Source: Nocardia uniformis NBRC 13702 (lineage in GTDB: Bacteria; Actinomycetota; Actinomycetes; Mycobacteriales; Mycobacteriaceae). Taken from it: a stretch of 37,349 nt of DNA. The stretch is taken from NCBI RefSeq assembly GCF_001613345.1, contig NZ_BDCE01000114.1, forward strand, positions 1 to 37,349. The letters run 5' to 3'. The position numbers and the translations under genes are program-made. The notes beneath the pieces are model-generated. The model was not told where the DNA came from, ran no database searches, and was given only the letters and a program-made list of their open reading frames with translations. The stretch's first letter is position 1. Each line of letters starts with the position of its first letter. Shown here piece after piece: positions 22,981 to 31,162 of the stretch.

Positions 22981-24222
22981 ATGGCTGACCGGGAATTCGA
23001 TCTCGTACTCTTCGGGGCGACCGGCTTCGTGGGCAAGTTGACCGCGGAGTATCTGACCGGAGCCGCGCCCGCGGGCGCACGGATCGCATTGGCGGGTCGC
23101 TCCGAATCGAAGCTGGCGGCGGTGCGCGCGGAACTCGGTCCGGCGGCGGCGAATTGGCCGCTGGTGATCGCGGATTCCGCCGATGCGGCCGCGCTCGACG
23201 CGCTGGCCGCGCGGACCAAGGTAGTGGTCACCACGGTCGGGCCGTACCTGCGTTACGGACTGGACCTGGTCGAGGCGTGCGCCGAGAACGGCACCCACTA
23301 CGCCGATCTGACCGGTGAGCCGCTGTTCATTCGCGATTGCATCGACCGCTTCGGTGAGCGGGCCGCCGAGACCGGCGCGAAGATCGTGAATTCCTGTGGC
23401 TACGACTCGATTCCGTCGGATCTGAGTGTGTATCAGCTGTACAAGCGCAGTGTCGAGGACAATGTCGGGGAGCTCACCGACACCACGCTCGTCGCCTGGC
23501 TCAAGGGCGGCGCCAGCGGTGGCACCATCGATTCCGGCCGCGCCATGATGGAGGCCATTGCCGCCGATCCGGCCAAGGGATCGGTTATGACGCACCCGTA
23601 TTCGCTCAGCCCCGACCGGGCGATGGACCCGCAGGTGGGTCGCCAGTCCGATCAGGCGCTGGCGCGGGCCTCCGCTATCGACCCCAGCCTCGACGGTTGG
23701 GTGGCAACCTTCGTCATGGCCGCGCACAACACCAAGGTGGTGCGCCGCAGCAATGGTCTGCTGGGCTGGCCGTACGGCAAGAACTTCCGCTACCGCGAGG
23801 TCATGAGCGTCGGTTCCTCGCCGGTCGCGCCCTTGGTGGCGGCCGGTGTCGCGGGCGGCATCGTCGCGACCATGGCGGCGGGTGCGCTGCTGTCGCGAGT
23901 TCCGGTGGGCCGCAAGCTCCTCGACCGCGTGGTCCCCAAGCCCGGTACCGGCCCCAGTGAGCAGGCCCGCCGCAGTGGCTGGTTCACCATGCGCACCTTC
24001 GCCAACACCACCTCCGGCGCGAAATACGTCTGCACCTTCGCGGGCCAGGGCGATCCCGGCTACCAGGCCACCTCGGTCATGCTCGGCCAGGCCGGGCTGG
24101 CCCTGGCCTTCGACAAACTCCCCGAGCTGGCCGGAATCCTCACGCCCGCTTCGGCTATGGGCGATGCGCTCACCGAGCGGCTGCGGGCGAATGGGATGAA
24201 GATCGAGGTCGAACCGGCCTGA
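22981..24222 (+). CDS. Saccharopine dehydrogenase-like / trans-acting enoyl reductase family protein
   Basis: A 413-residue NAD(P)-dependent oxidoreductase-like protein with an N-terminal Rossmann motif FGATGFVG (11-18), AGRSESKL and the conserved GEPLFIRDCIDRFGERA and NSCGYDSIPSDL segments. This places it with the mycobacterial trans-acting enoyl reductase group (Rv2953, Rv2449c), where Rv2953 reduces a double bond during phthiocerol/phenolphthiocerol lipid synthesis. A membrane-associating hydrophobic stretch (PLVAAGVAGGIVATMAAGALL) lies near residues 282-302. The ATG at 22981 has AAGGAG 8 bases upstream. No polyketide synthase is in the window, so the partner is elsewhere. True lysine-pathway saccharopine dehydrogenase is unlikely. 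Confidence 0.82.
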   Translation: MADREFDLVLFGATGFVGKLTAEYLTGAAPAGARIALAGRSESKLAAVRAELGPAAANWPLVIADSADAAALDALAARTKVVVTTVGPYLRYGLDLVEACAENGTHYADLTGEPLFIRDCIDRFGERAAETGAKIVNSCGYDSIPSDLSVYQLYKRSVEDNVGELTDTTLVAWLKGGASGGTIDSGRAMMEAIAADPAKGSVMTHPYSLSPDRAMDPQVGRQSDQALARASAIDPSLDGWVATFVMAAHNTKVVRRSNGLLGWPYGKNFRYREVMSVGSSPVAPLVAAGVAGGIVATMAAGALLSRVPVGRKLLDRVVPKPGTGPSEQARRSGWFTMRTFANTTSGAKYVCTFAGQGDPGYQATSVMLGQAGLALAFDKLPELAGILTPASAMGDALTERLRANGMKIEVEPA

Positions 24223-24239
24223 TAGCCGCTCCACTCGCA

Positions 24240-24280
24240 CCCGCCCCGCGCGACGGTTCGTCGCGCCGGGCGGGTTCTTT
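24240..24280 (+). terminator. Terminator of the ABC1-enoyl reductase operon
   Basis: CCCGCCCCGCGCGAC (24240-24254) pairs with GTCGCGCCGGGCGGG (24260-24274) with one mismatch and a 5-nt loop, followed by TTCTTT. It begins 18 bases after the stop. Confidence 0.8.
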
Positions 24281-24365
24281 CCGCTTCGGCCCCGCTATGA
24301 CACGGTGTGCCAAGGTCTCAATCGGGCGTTCTCAGAAGTGCGCACCGTACCGATAGCTCCGGTAA

Positions 24366-24433
24366 TGTCCGATTCGGACGGAGGGTGCTCACAGAAAGGG
24401 GGGACCCCGATATGTCCGTATCGGATATCGGGG
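24366..24433. promoter_or_regulatory. Paired dyads and stem-loop before the EspG-like gene
   Basis: Two near-identical 13-mers, TGTCCGATTCGGA (24366-24378) and TGTCCGTATCGGA (24413-24425), differ only by AT versus TA at the centre and start 47 bp apart; each has a TCCG/CGGA dyad. The second lies in the loop and right arm of a perfect 9-bp hairpin, CCCCGATAT/ATATCGGGG (24405-24433). They could be a regulator's paired operators or a leader structure. Confidence 0.5.
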
Positions 24434-24473
24434 CCTGCTCGGCAGATTCCGGCGCTGAAGGGAATCTCGCGCC

Positions 24474-25172
24474 ATGACTACGAAGTGGGTCCTGACCCCG
24501 GATGACTTCGCGCTGGTCTGGACCCGCGAGACCCGACAGCACCGCCGCCCCTATCCCCTGCACGGCGTCCCCACCGAACCCGAAAACCCGGACACCGCAG
24601 CGCCTTTGCACCATCGCTTCCTGCGCCGTACCGATCCGGAGCTGACGGCCGCGCTCATGCTGTGCGCCCGCTCCGACGTCACCACCCTCACCCTCTTCGG
24701 CGAGCGCACCGCGGGACCGGCGGTCCGCGCCTTCGCCGCGGTATCGCAGCAGCGGGCCGGAATCCTGGTCGAGCTACCGGATGCGGTGACGGTCCAGGTG
24801 TCCCCGACCGATCAGGTGGGCCGGGAACTGGTGGAGGCCGTCGGCTCGGCACCCGCGGGACGGCTCGGACAATTGCGGGAACCGCAGGACGCGGTACTGC
24901 GCACCGATGGCCGCGTGGCCTGCACCGAGGTCGAATCCGGTGGTGACGCAGCACTTTTCCGCCGCAAACTCAACGCTCCGGTCGATGGGCGCGGATTCAT
25001 TACCGTCTCGGTGGCTCCGGCCAATCCGCTCTCTCCGCCGACCCGGCACCGCACCTGGCTGGATTTCTCCAATGATGGCCGCTACCTGCTCAGTACCGCC
25101 GCCGATCTGACGCTGACCCCGGTCGACGACGAGGAGTTCGCCGCCCAGCTCATGCACCTGGCCTGCCTGTAA
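24474..25172 (+). CDS. EspG-like ESX secretion-associated protein
   Basis: A 232-residue protein resembling the EspG family (PF14011), cytosolic chaperones that bind PE/PPE or related substrates of type VII (ESX) secretion. Indicators are the opening WVLTPDDFALVWTRE, the middle EVESGGDAALFRRKLNAPVDGRGFITVSV with TRHRTWLDFSNDGRYLLS, and the overall length, which is shorter than mycobacterial EspG (about 280-300). The ATG at 24474 has AAGGGA about 11 bases upstream. No EccC, EsxA/B, PE/PPE or other ESX gene is in the window, so it is an orphan. It has a complex leader with two dyads. The family call is moderate. Confidence 0.65.
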   Translation: MTTKWVLTPDDFALVWTRETRQHRRPYPLHGVPTEPENPDTAAPLHHRFLRRTDPELTAALMLCARSDVTTLTLFGERTAGPAVRAFAAVSQQRAGILVELPDAVTVQVSPTDQVGRELVEAVGSAPAGRLGQLREPQDAVLRTDGRVACTEVESGGDAALFRRKLNAPVDGRGFITVSVAPANPLSPPTRHRTWLDFSNDGRYLLSTAADLTLTPVDDEEFAAQLMHLACL

Positions 25173-25221
25173 TTCGGCGAGTCCGCCACGCGCGACATGC
25201 GCACCGTGCTACAGCTGAAAG

Positions 25222-26073
25222 ATGGCGAAGGCGACTACGTGGTCTGTTCCAGTGACCAAAGCTCTACGCGCGGACGGCGCGAAGGTCCGCAAATTCGATA
25301 CCTCGGCCACCCCGGGGTTCAAGGGCAATAAGCGGGCCGGGGAGGCACTGCTCGCCGAACGCGCGCAAGTGCTGTCGGATCTGCAGGAAAGGCTCTACGC
25401 CAACGGCCGCTCCGGCGATCAGCGCAGCGTGCTGCTGGTGTTGCAGGGGATGGATACCGCGGGCAAGGGTGGCATCGTCCGGCATGTCATCGGTTCGGTG
25501 GATCCGCAGGGAGTGGACCATGCCTCCTTCGGCGTGCCCACCGACACCGAGAAGAAGCACCACTACCTGTGGCGTATTCGCAAGGAGCTGCCCAGGGCCG
25601 GGCAGATCGGCGTCTTCGACCGCTCCCACTATGAGGATGTCCTCGTGGTGCGCGTGCACGAACTGGTCGAGCCCCCGGTCTGGGAGAAGCGCTACGACGA
25701 GATCAACAAATTCGAACGCAAGCTGGTCGACGAGGGCACCACGCTCATCAAGGTCGCCATGTTCGTCTCCCTCGACGAGCAGAAGAAACGCCTCATGCAG
25801 CGGCTCGAACGCACCGACAAGTACTGGAAATTCAATCCCGCCGATATCGACGAACGCGCCTACTGGCCCGCCTATCAGGAGGCGTACCAGGCCGTTCTGG
25901 ATCGCACCGGTACCGAGTACGCGCCCTGGCACATGCTGCCCTGCGACCACAAGTGGTACTCGCGTCTCGCGGTCACCGAACTGCTCATCGACGCACTTAC
26001 CGGCCTGAAACTGGAATGGCCGTCGGCGAAGTTCGATATCGAGGAGCAGAAGCGCCGCCTACTGGAGTCTTGA
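25222..26073 (+). CDS. Polyphosphate kinase 2 family protein
   Basis: A 283-residue PPK2-family enzyme that transfers phosphate between polyphosphate and nucleotides. The Walker A motif is GMDTAGKGG (76-84), Walker B is FDRSHYEDV (132-140), and the lid region carries EQKKRLMQRLERTDKYWKF. DRTGTEYAPWHMLP then DHKWYSRLAV near the C-terminus is typical of the single-domain PPK2 group annotated as polyphosphate:AMP/ADP phosphotransferases. Which nucleotide is used cannot be read from sequence. The ATG at 25222 has only a weak ribosome site. It stands alone, 49 bases after the EspG-like gene, and is followed by a GGCCCCG/CGGGGCC hairpin (26105-26128). Confidence 0.88.
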   Translation: MAKATTWSVPVTKALRADGAKVRKFDTSATPGFKGNKRAGEALLAERAQVLSDLQERLYANGRSGDQRSVLLVLQGMDTAGKGGIVRHVIGSVDPQGVDHASFGVPTDTEKKHHYLWRIRKELPRAGQIGVFDRSHYEDVLVVRVHELVEPPVWEKRYDEINKFERKLVDEGTTLIKVAMFVSLDEQKKRLMQRLERTDKYWKFNPADIDERAYWPAYQEAYQAVLDRTGTEYAPWHMLPCDHKWYSRLAVTELLIDALTGLKLEWPSAKFDIEEQKRRLLES

Positions 26074-26104
26074 ACAGGAATCTCTCAGGTTCACCCGTAA
26101 TGAT

Positions 26105-26128
26105 GGCCCCGACGTGTGTCCCGGGGCC
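26105..26128 (+). terminator. Hairpin after PPK2
   Basis: GGCCCCG (26105-26111) and CGGGGCC (26122-26128) form a 7-bp GC stem with a 10-nt loop, 31 bases after the PPK2 stop and ahead of the DsbA gene. No T tract. Confidence 0.5.
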
Positions 26129-26202
26129 GTCAACGGTCACGCAAATCTCGAGGTCCCCGCCGTACCATTGCGGCGCAGGGTCCGAGGCGACAGGAAGGCG
26201 TG

Positions 26203-26988
26203 GTGAACGCGCAGGTGAGCAAGCAGCCGGAACTTCGGAAGAACCCGCTCGCGGCGGCGCAGAAATCCGATCGCAATCGCAAGATCGCCATTCAGGTGGC
26301 GGTGGCGGCGGTGGTGGTCGGCCTGATCGCGGCGATCGGTATCGGATTGGCTATGCGCAAGTCCGACAGTGGAACCGCCGAATCGTTCAATCCGACCGTC
26401 AGCTTCGACGCGAGTCAGGGCGCGGTCCCGGCGAACGTCAACTCCGGTGGCGCGATCGTCGTCGGCCAGCCGGACGCCAAGGTCAAGGTGCAGATCGTCG
26501 CCGACCCGCAGTGCCCGGCCTGCGCCATGTTCGAGAACGCGAACCACGCTGTCCTCGAGAGCGCGGTGGCCGACGGGACCGCGGTGGCCGAGTACAACGT
26601 CATCTCGTTCCTGGACAAGGCCTCCACCAATCAGTACTCCTCGCGCGCGGCGAACGCGATCTACGTGGCGGGCAGCACGGATGTGTCGAAGGTGCAGAAG
26701 TTCATCGGACTCCTGTTCGAGAAGCAGACGCCCGAGGGCGGCGCCGGACTCACCGATGACCAGCTGATCCAGATCGCCACCGAGGCCGGTTACACCGATC
26801 CCGCTGTGGCGCAGGACATCAAGGACAATAAGTACGCCGCCTATGTGCAGGCCGAGACCCAGGCCGTCTTCGACGCGGGCGTCAAGTCCACCCCGTCGGT
26901 CTACGTGAATGGCACGCAGGTGCAGACGCAGCAGGAACTCATGGGCCAGGATGGTTTGAAGCCGGTGATCGAGGCCGCGGCGCAGTGA
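26203..26988 (+). CDS. DsbA-like thioredoxin-fold membrane protein
   Basis: A 261-residue exported oxidoreductase. A cytosolic stretch of about 28 residues is followed by a single membrane anchor (IAIQVAVAAVVVGLIAAIGIGLA, about 29-50). A DsbA/thioredoxin-fold domain then carries the redox motif CPAC at 104-107 in ADPQCPACAMF, and the cis-Pro loop in STPSVYVNG near 228-236. It should introduce disulfide bonds into secreted proteins. The start is GTG at 26203, chosen for GGAAGG 5 bases upstream; the frame opens earlier without similarity. Its stop overlaps the start of the VKOR gene (GTGA), so the two are translationally coupled. From memory, the same pair exists in M. tuberculosis as Rv2969c-Rv2968c. 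Confidence 0.88.
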   Translation: MNAQVSKQPELRKNPLAAAQKSDRNRKIAIQVAVAAVVVGLIAAIGIGLAMRKSDSGTAESFNPTVSFDASQGAVPANVNSGGAIVVGQPDAKVKVQIVADPQCPACAMFENANHAVLESAVADGTAVAEYNVISFLDKASTNQYSSRAANAIYVAGSTDVSKVQKFIGLLFEKQTPEGGAGLTDDQLIQIATEAGYTDPAVAQDIKDNKYAAYVQAETQAVFDAGVKSTPSVYVNGTQVQTQQELMGQDGLKPVIEAAAQ

Positions 26989-27554
26989 TCATTTCCGCTC
27001 CACCCAAGTCCGCCTGGGCGATTCTGCTGGGCGGGCTTGTCGGCTGGTTCGCCTCGGTGGTCCTCACGGTCGATAAGTTCAAGCTGTTCACCGATCCCGG
27101 CTTCAAACCGCTGTGCAGTATCGATCAGGTGATGGCGTGTACGACGGTCATGGAGTCCGATCAGGCCGCGGCCTTCGGTTTTCCGAATCCGATTATCGGC
27201 ATTGTCGGCTTCTCCGTGGTGGTGACGCTCGGCGTGCTGGCCGTTTCCGGTATCGGTTTTCCGCGTTGGATCTGGGCCGGGCTGTGGGTGGGGCTGACGC
27301 TCGGCATGGCCTTCATCTGCTGGCTGATCTACCAGGCCGTCTTCAATATTCACGCGCTGTGCCCGTGGTGCATGGTGGTGTGGGCGGCGACGCCCGCACT
27401 GTTCGCGGTGGTGACCGGGCAGCTGTGGGATAGGTCGCGTGGCGTCTTGCAGATCGTGGTGGAGTGGCGGTGGACCGTGGTCGCCGTGTTCTACGCGGTG
27501 GTCACGCTCATTCTGTTCCTCCAGTTCCAGGACTACTGGCTGGATCTGGTCTAG
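26985..27554 (+). CDS. Vitamin K epoxide reductase (VKOR) family protein
   Basis: A 189-residue integral membrane protein with four or five spans that reoxidises DsbA-like proteins and passes the electrons to quinone. The membrane active-site pair is CPWC (126-129). The periplasmic loop pair is Cys44 (PLCSID) and Cys52 (MACTTV), the expected spacing for bacterial VKOR. GFPNPIIGIVGF carries the conserved loop region. The start is GTG at 26985 overlapping the DsbA stop by four bases. The last stop bases share the CTAG at 27551-27554 with the convergent protease gene. Confidence 0.9.
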   Translation: MIISAPPKSAWAILLGGLVGWFASVVLTVDKFKLFTDPGFKPLCSIDQVMACTTVMESDQAAAFGFPNPIIGIVGFSVVVTLGVLAVSGIGFPRWIWAGLWVGLTLGMAFICWLIYQAVFNIHALCPWCMVVWAATPALFAVVTGQLWDRSRGVLQIVVEWRWTVVAVFYAVVTLILFLQFQDYWLDLV

Positions 27555-28648
27555 TTCGGCGGTCCGACGCTCAGGGTCACATCGACCGAGCGCTGACCAT
27601 GGGGCCCGGTGACGTCCAATCGCACGACGTCACCGGGCTTTCGCAGATTCAGGGCCGCGCGCAGCGCCTGCGCGGTGCCGATGGGGCCGCCGTCGAGAGC
27701 GATGATGACCTCGCCGTCGACGAGTCCGGCCGTATGGGCGGGCGTTCCGTAGAGGGTGACGTCGATGCGCGCGCCACCGGAGCGGTCATCGGAGGTGAGG
27801 ATGCCGAGGGTGGCGGTGGGGCCGACGTGCACGGTGTCCGTCGGTGTGCCGGAACGGATTTGGTGCACCACACCCATGGCGGTATCGATGGGCACCGCAT
27901 AGCCGTTGGGGCCGTCGCCGAGCGCCTTGCGCACATCTCCGGAGGCGGCGGTGACCACACCGACTACCGCGCCGTAGCGATCCACCAGTGCCCCACCGGA
28001 TTGGCCGGCGGCGACCGGGGCCGCGACTTCGATCATGCCGCGCAGGGACTTTCGGGACAGGTCCGATGAGTTCCGCGCCACAATGGTGCTATCCAGGCCG
28101 GTGACGGCCCCACCCACCGCGGTCGGCGATCCGGTACCGCCCGCATTGCCGATGGCCAGCACCTCATCGCCGAGCCGGAGCGGGGCGGAGGTGCCGATGC
28201 GCGCGGTGGGCAGCGCACCCGCGCCGGTGAGTTCGAGCAGTGCGATATCGGAGCCGGAGTCGTAACCGAGCACGGTGGCCGGATACACCGCGCCGGTACC
28301 GATATCGGTGACGCTCACGCTGTCGGCGCCCTTGATGACGTGATGGCTGGTGAGCACCTGCCCCTCGGCGGTGAGGATGATGCCGGATCCGGCGGCCGCG
28401 AGCCCGAACGGCCGCATATTGGCATTGATATTCACCAGGGCGGGCTCCACCACATGCGACACCAAATTGGCGTCCAGGGGCGGCAGCGGCGGACCGAGCA
28501 GGCTGTAGGTCGGCGGGTCGGAATTGAACGTCCAGCGGGGCAGCTCACCGTGGTAGCCGAACAGTGCGGTAATGGCCAGTGCGGCCGCGAACACCGCAGC
28601 GAGTAGGCGCCCCGCGCCTGGTCTGTCTCGTTCCGGTTCGTCGTACAT
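27551..28648 (-). CDS. HtrA/DegP-like membrane-anchored serine protease with PDZ domain
   Basis: A 365-residue S1C-family protease. An N-terminal anchor (LLAAVFAAALAITALFGY, about 15-32) precedes the trypsin-like domain (about 60-255) with triad His103 (TSHHVIKG), Asp134 (SGSDIALLEL) and Ser217 in AGQSGG. Most HtrA proteins have GNSGG, so Gln replaces Asn before the nucleophile. A C-terminal PDZ domain (about 265-360; TPAHTAGLVDGEVIIALDG) follows. It should degrade or process misfolded envelope proteins, which suits its place beside the disulfide-forming pair. The stop overlaps that of the VKOR gene. The ATG at 28648 is followed by a short charged cytosolic N-terminus. Confidence 0.85.
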   Translation of the reverse strand: MYDEPERDRPGAGRLLAAVFAAALAITALFGYHGELPRWTFNSDPPTYSLLGPPLPPLDANLVSHVVEPALVNINANMRPFGLAAAGSGIILTAEGQVLTSHHVIKGADSVSVTDIGTGAVYPATVLGYDSGSDIALLELTGAGALPTARIGTSAPLRLGDEVLAIGNAGGTGSPTAVGGAVTGLDSTIVARNSSDLSRKSLRGMIEVAAPVAAGQSGGALVDRYGAVVGVVTAASGDVRKALGDGPNGYAVPIDTAMGVVHQIRSGTPTDTVHVGPTATLGILTSDDRSGGARIDVTLYGTPAHTAGLVDGEVIIALDGGPIGTAQALRAALNLRKPGDVVRLDVTGPHGQRSVDVTLSVGPPN

Positions 28649-28813
28649 GCCACCCGCCTCCTGTATGCCCCATCGGGCCCGGCGACTCTGCTTTATGTGT
28701 ACCAGTACAGCGTGCCGGGGTGAAGCGCTTCAGGGGCTGTGCCCCGGCAGGCCCGCAGAAGACGTCCCGGGCGCAGTGGGCACAGTGGGTCGGCTAGGTG
28801 GTGGCGGTTCTCG
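28649..28813. other. Short intergenic with two palindromes
   Basis: Between the P450 stop and the protease start (both minus) lies the perfect palindrome TGAAGCGCTTCA (28721-28732), enclosed by GCCGGGG and CCCCGGC (28714-28720 and about 28743-28749). It may be an operator for the protease gene or the terminator of the P450 operon. Confidence 0.45.
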
Positions 28814-29944
28814 TCACCATCGCACCGGAAGTGCGGTCAGTCCCCCGGTGAATATCTCCTTCCGCTCGATCAGGTCCGCGGAGTCGACGGCGAGGGTCAT
28901 GGTGGGGAATCGTTCGACGAGTTGTCCGAACGCCACCTGCAATTCGATGCGGGCCAGCGGCGCGCCGATGCAGTAGCGGGCGCCGTGCCCGAACAGGAAG
29001 TGCGCGGCTTCCTGGCGGGCGATATCAACCCGGTCGGGGTCGGTGAACACCTCCGGATCGTGATTGGCGGAGGCCGTGCCGAGCAGTACCAGATCACCCG
29101 TGGATATCTTCTCCCCCGCGATCTCGAGCTCGGTGCGCGCGTAGCGCAGCATGCTGCTGGCATCGCAGGCGCGCAGCAGTTCTTCGGTGGCGCTGGCCAC
29201 GAGGTCCGGGTCTTCTCCCAGCTTGCGCCATTGCGCCGGATTCTCCAGCAGCATCCGCACGCCGGTGCCGATCTGCACCGCAGAGGTCTCATGACCGGCG
29301 AAGAGCAAAACCAGTGCGTGCATGGCGATTTCGTCGTCGGCGACACCGTCGACGGCGCACAGCCGCGACACCACATCGTCCCCGGGTGCGCGCCGCTTCC
29401 GGCGCACCAGTTCCTGGTTGTAGGCGAAGAGATCGGCCATCCCCTGCTCGACCCGCGCGCGGTCGGTGACATGGCCGACCGCCTCGGTCCACTCCCGGAA
29501 CTGCGCCCGCTCGCCATACGGCACCCCGAGCAGCTCGCAGATCACCAGGAGGGGCAATGGCAGCGACAGTGCGGCCTGTAGATCGGCCGGGGATCCCTGC
29601 GCCTGCATCTCGTCGAGCAGTAGCGAGGTGATTTCCTCCACGCGAGGCCGCAACTCCCGCATACGTTTCGGCGAGAAGTGCGGTTGCAGTAGCGACCGCA
29701 TGCGTGCGTGATCGACCGGTTCGGTATCGAAATCGCCGATCGGGCCACCGTTGAAGGCCGATTCGCTCATGCGGGCGGCGGTTTCCGGAGTGGGATGGGA
29801 TCGACCGAGCCGGGGATCGGTGAACAGCTCCCGCACCAGCGTGTACCCGGTGGCCAGCCAGGCGCTGTCGCCGGTGGGTGTGGTGATCCGACTGATCCCC
29901 GAGGCACCGGTCATCGGGCACACGGTCGGCGCTGAATTCCGCAT
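28814..29944 (-). CDS. Cytochrome P450, last gene of the aminocyclitol-like operon
   Basis: A 376-residue bacterial P450 monooxygenase. The I-helix oxygen-binding motif is AGHET (216-220), the K-helix ExxR is ELLR (255-258), and the heme loop FGHGARYCIG (318-327) has Cys325 as the iron ligand; the enzyme appears intact. It resembles soluble class I P450s of secondary metabolism, which need separate ferredoxin and ferredoxin reductase, neither of which is encoded nearby. The ATG at 29944 has GAGGAG 6 bases upstream and lies 9 bases after the stop of the Eis-like gene, so it belongs to the same transcript as the cyclase and aminotransferase. It would oxidise the pathway product or an attached group. 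The family number cannot be assigned by eye. Confidence 0.9.
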   Translation of the reverse strand: MRNSAPTVCPMTGASGISRITTPTGDSAWLATGYTLVRELFTDPRLGRSHPTPETAARMSESAFNGGPIGDFDTEPVDHARMRSLLQPHFSPKRMRELRPRVEEITSLLLDEMQAQGSPADLQAALSLPLPLLVICELLGVPYGERAQFREWTEAVGHVTDRARVEQGMADLFAYNQELVRRKRRAPGDDVVSRLCAVDGVADDEIAMHALVLLFAGHETSAVQIGTGVRMLLENPAQWRKLGEDPDLVASATEELLRACDASSMLRYARTELEIAGEKISTGDLVLLGTASANHDPEVFTDPDRVDIARQEAAHFLFGHGARYCIGAPLARIELQVAFGQLVERFPTMTLAVDSADLIERKEIFTGGLTALPVRW

Positions 29945-29953
29945 GACAGCTCC

Positions 29954-31162
29954 TCAGAAGGGTGTGGTGTTGAAGGGGCGTCGGCCGGGGGCGAAGGCCC
30001 GATCCAGAGCGGTGACAGCGCCGGGGGTCAGTTCTTCGACGCGGCCCGCCCGCTCCAGCTCACCCACGGTGTGCGCGCCGAAATAGGCGGTGGTCATTTC
30101 CAAGGGGCTGACCCGCACATCGGCCCGCGCACCATCGGGGGCCGGTTCCCAGGTTCCCTTCCCTCCGGAGATCTCCAGGGCGAAGGTGCCGGAGCTCATT
30201 CCCCACGGATCGGCCACGTCGATCACGCCTTGGAAGTCCGCCGCGAAGGACCGGGCACGAATGGCCTTGGCCAGGTTGATGATCCACATCCAGACACCCG
30301 CGTCGACACTGCTGACAGCAGCCGTGCGAAGGTCTTCCAACAGCAGTGGCGTCGGATCGTCCACCGCGGTATCCATTCGGATTTCGGTGTATTCGCCGTG
30401 CCCGAGCAAACAGCGCAGCAGTTCACGATGGGCACTGACGGTGAGTGCGCAGAAGTCACGCACCACCACCGCGTCGCCGACGAGGTCGTAGATTACGTAA
30501 CCGTCGGGGTGGACGATAATGAACGGTTCATCGCCGATACTGCTCGGCCACCAGAACTCGCTGCGACTCAGGGCACCCGGTGTGGATTGCTGCCAGCGGG
30601 CGTAGATCTGGCGCAGTTCCGAGACGGTCTCCCGCAGTCCGACCTCCCGCACCGAGCCCGAATCCGGTTCGGCCACCCTCAGTTTCGCGCAGCGGCGATC
30701 GATGCGCAGGTGCCGGGTGTAGGTCGCCACCCCGACGTAGGCGTAGCTGCCACCCGGTCCGGGCATGGCCGCCAACACATCGGCCCCGGTTTCCATGGCG
30801 ATGGTCATCAATTCGGCCTGCACCTTGGCGTAGATGCCGCGCTTCTGATGGGTGGTCGCCACCATGCCCTGCGCACACGCCGCGACCTCGAGTTGCGCGC
30901 CGCCGGGCACGGTCACGGTGGTGCGAATAATGGCGGCGGTACCGACAATGCGCGGGGCCCGCGGTTCGCTCACATCCTCGACCACGGCGATATCCTCGAG
31001 CCGGAACTGGCGTTTCCAGGCCTCGAAGTCCGCGGTTTTGACGCCGCCGAAGGCGCGGTCGTAACGGTCGCGCAGGGCGTCCCAGTCCGATTCGACGGCC
31101 CGGCGGGTGTGCACGCCGACAATGGCGCGGCTCTCCCAGTCGGACATCAATTCCGATGTCAT
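29954..31162 (-). CDS. Eis-family GNAT N-acetyltransferase in the aminocyclitol-like operon
   Basis: A 402-residue protein of the Eis family (two GNAT-type domains plus a sterol-carrier-like C-terminal domain), the same length as M. tuberculosis Eis. Eis-like landmarks are TTHQKRGIYAKV (103-114, acetyl-CoA binding), GGSYAYVG with Tyr140 aligning to the Eis general acid Tyr126, HPDGYVIYDL, and a C-terminal Phe402, matching the Eis residue whose carboxylate is catalytic. Eis acetylates several amines of 2-deoxystreptamine aminoglycosides. The ATG at 31162 overlaps the aminotransferase stop (ATGA), so translation is coupled; the longer frame is rejected. The position suggests self-protection or N-acetylation of the pathway amine. 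Substrate is inference. Confidence 0.85.
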   Translation of the reverse strand: MTSELMSDWESRAIVGVHTRRAVESDWDALRDRYDRAFGGVKTADFEAWKRQFRLEDIAVVEDVSEPRAPRIVGTAAIIRTTVTVPGGAQLEVAACAQGMVATTHQKRGIYAKVQAELMTIAMETGADVLAAMPGPGGSYAYVGVATYTRHLRIDRRCAKLRVAEPDSGSVREVGLRETVSELRQIYARWQQSTPGALSRSEFWWPSSIGDEPFIIVHPDGYVIYDLVGDAVVVRDFCALTVSAHRELLRCLLGHGEYTEIRMDTAVDDPTPLLLEDLRTAAVSSVDAGVWMWIINLAKAIRARSFAADFQGVIDVADPWGMSSGTFALEISGGKGTWEPAPDGARADVRVSPLEMTTAYFGAHTVGELERAGRVEELTPGAVTALDRAFAPGRRPFNTTPF

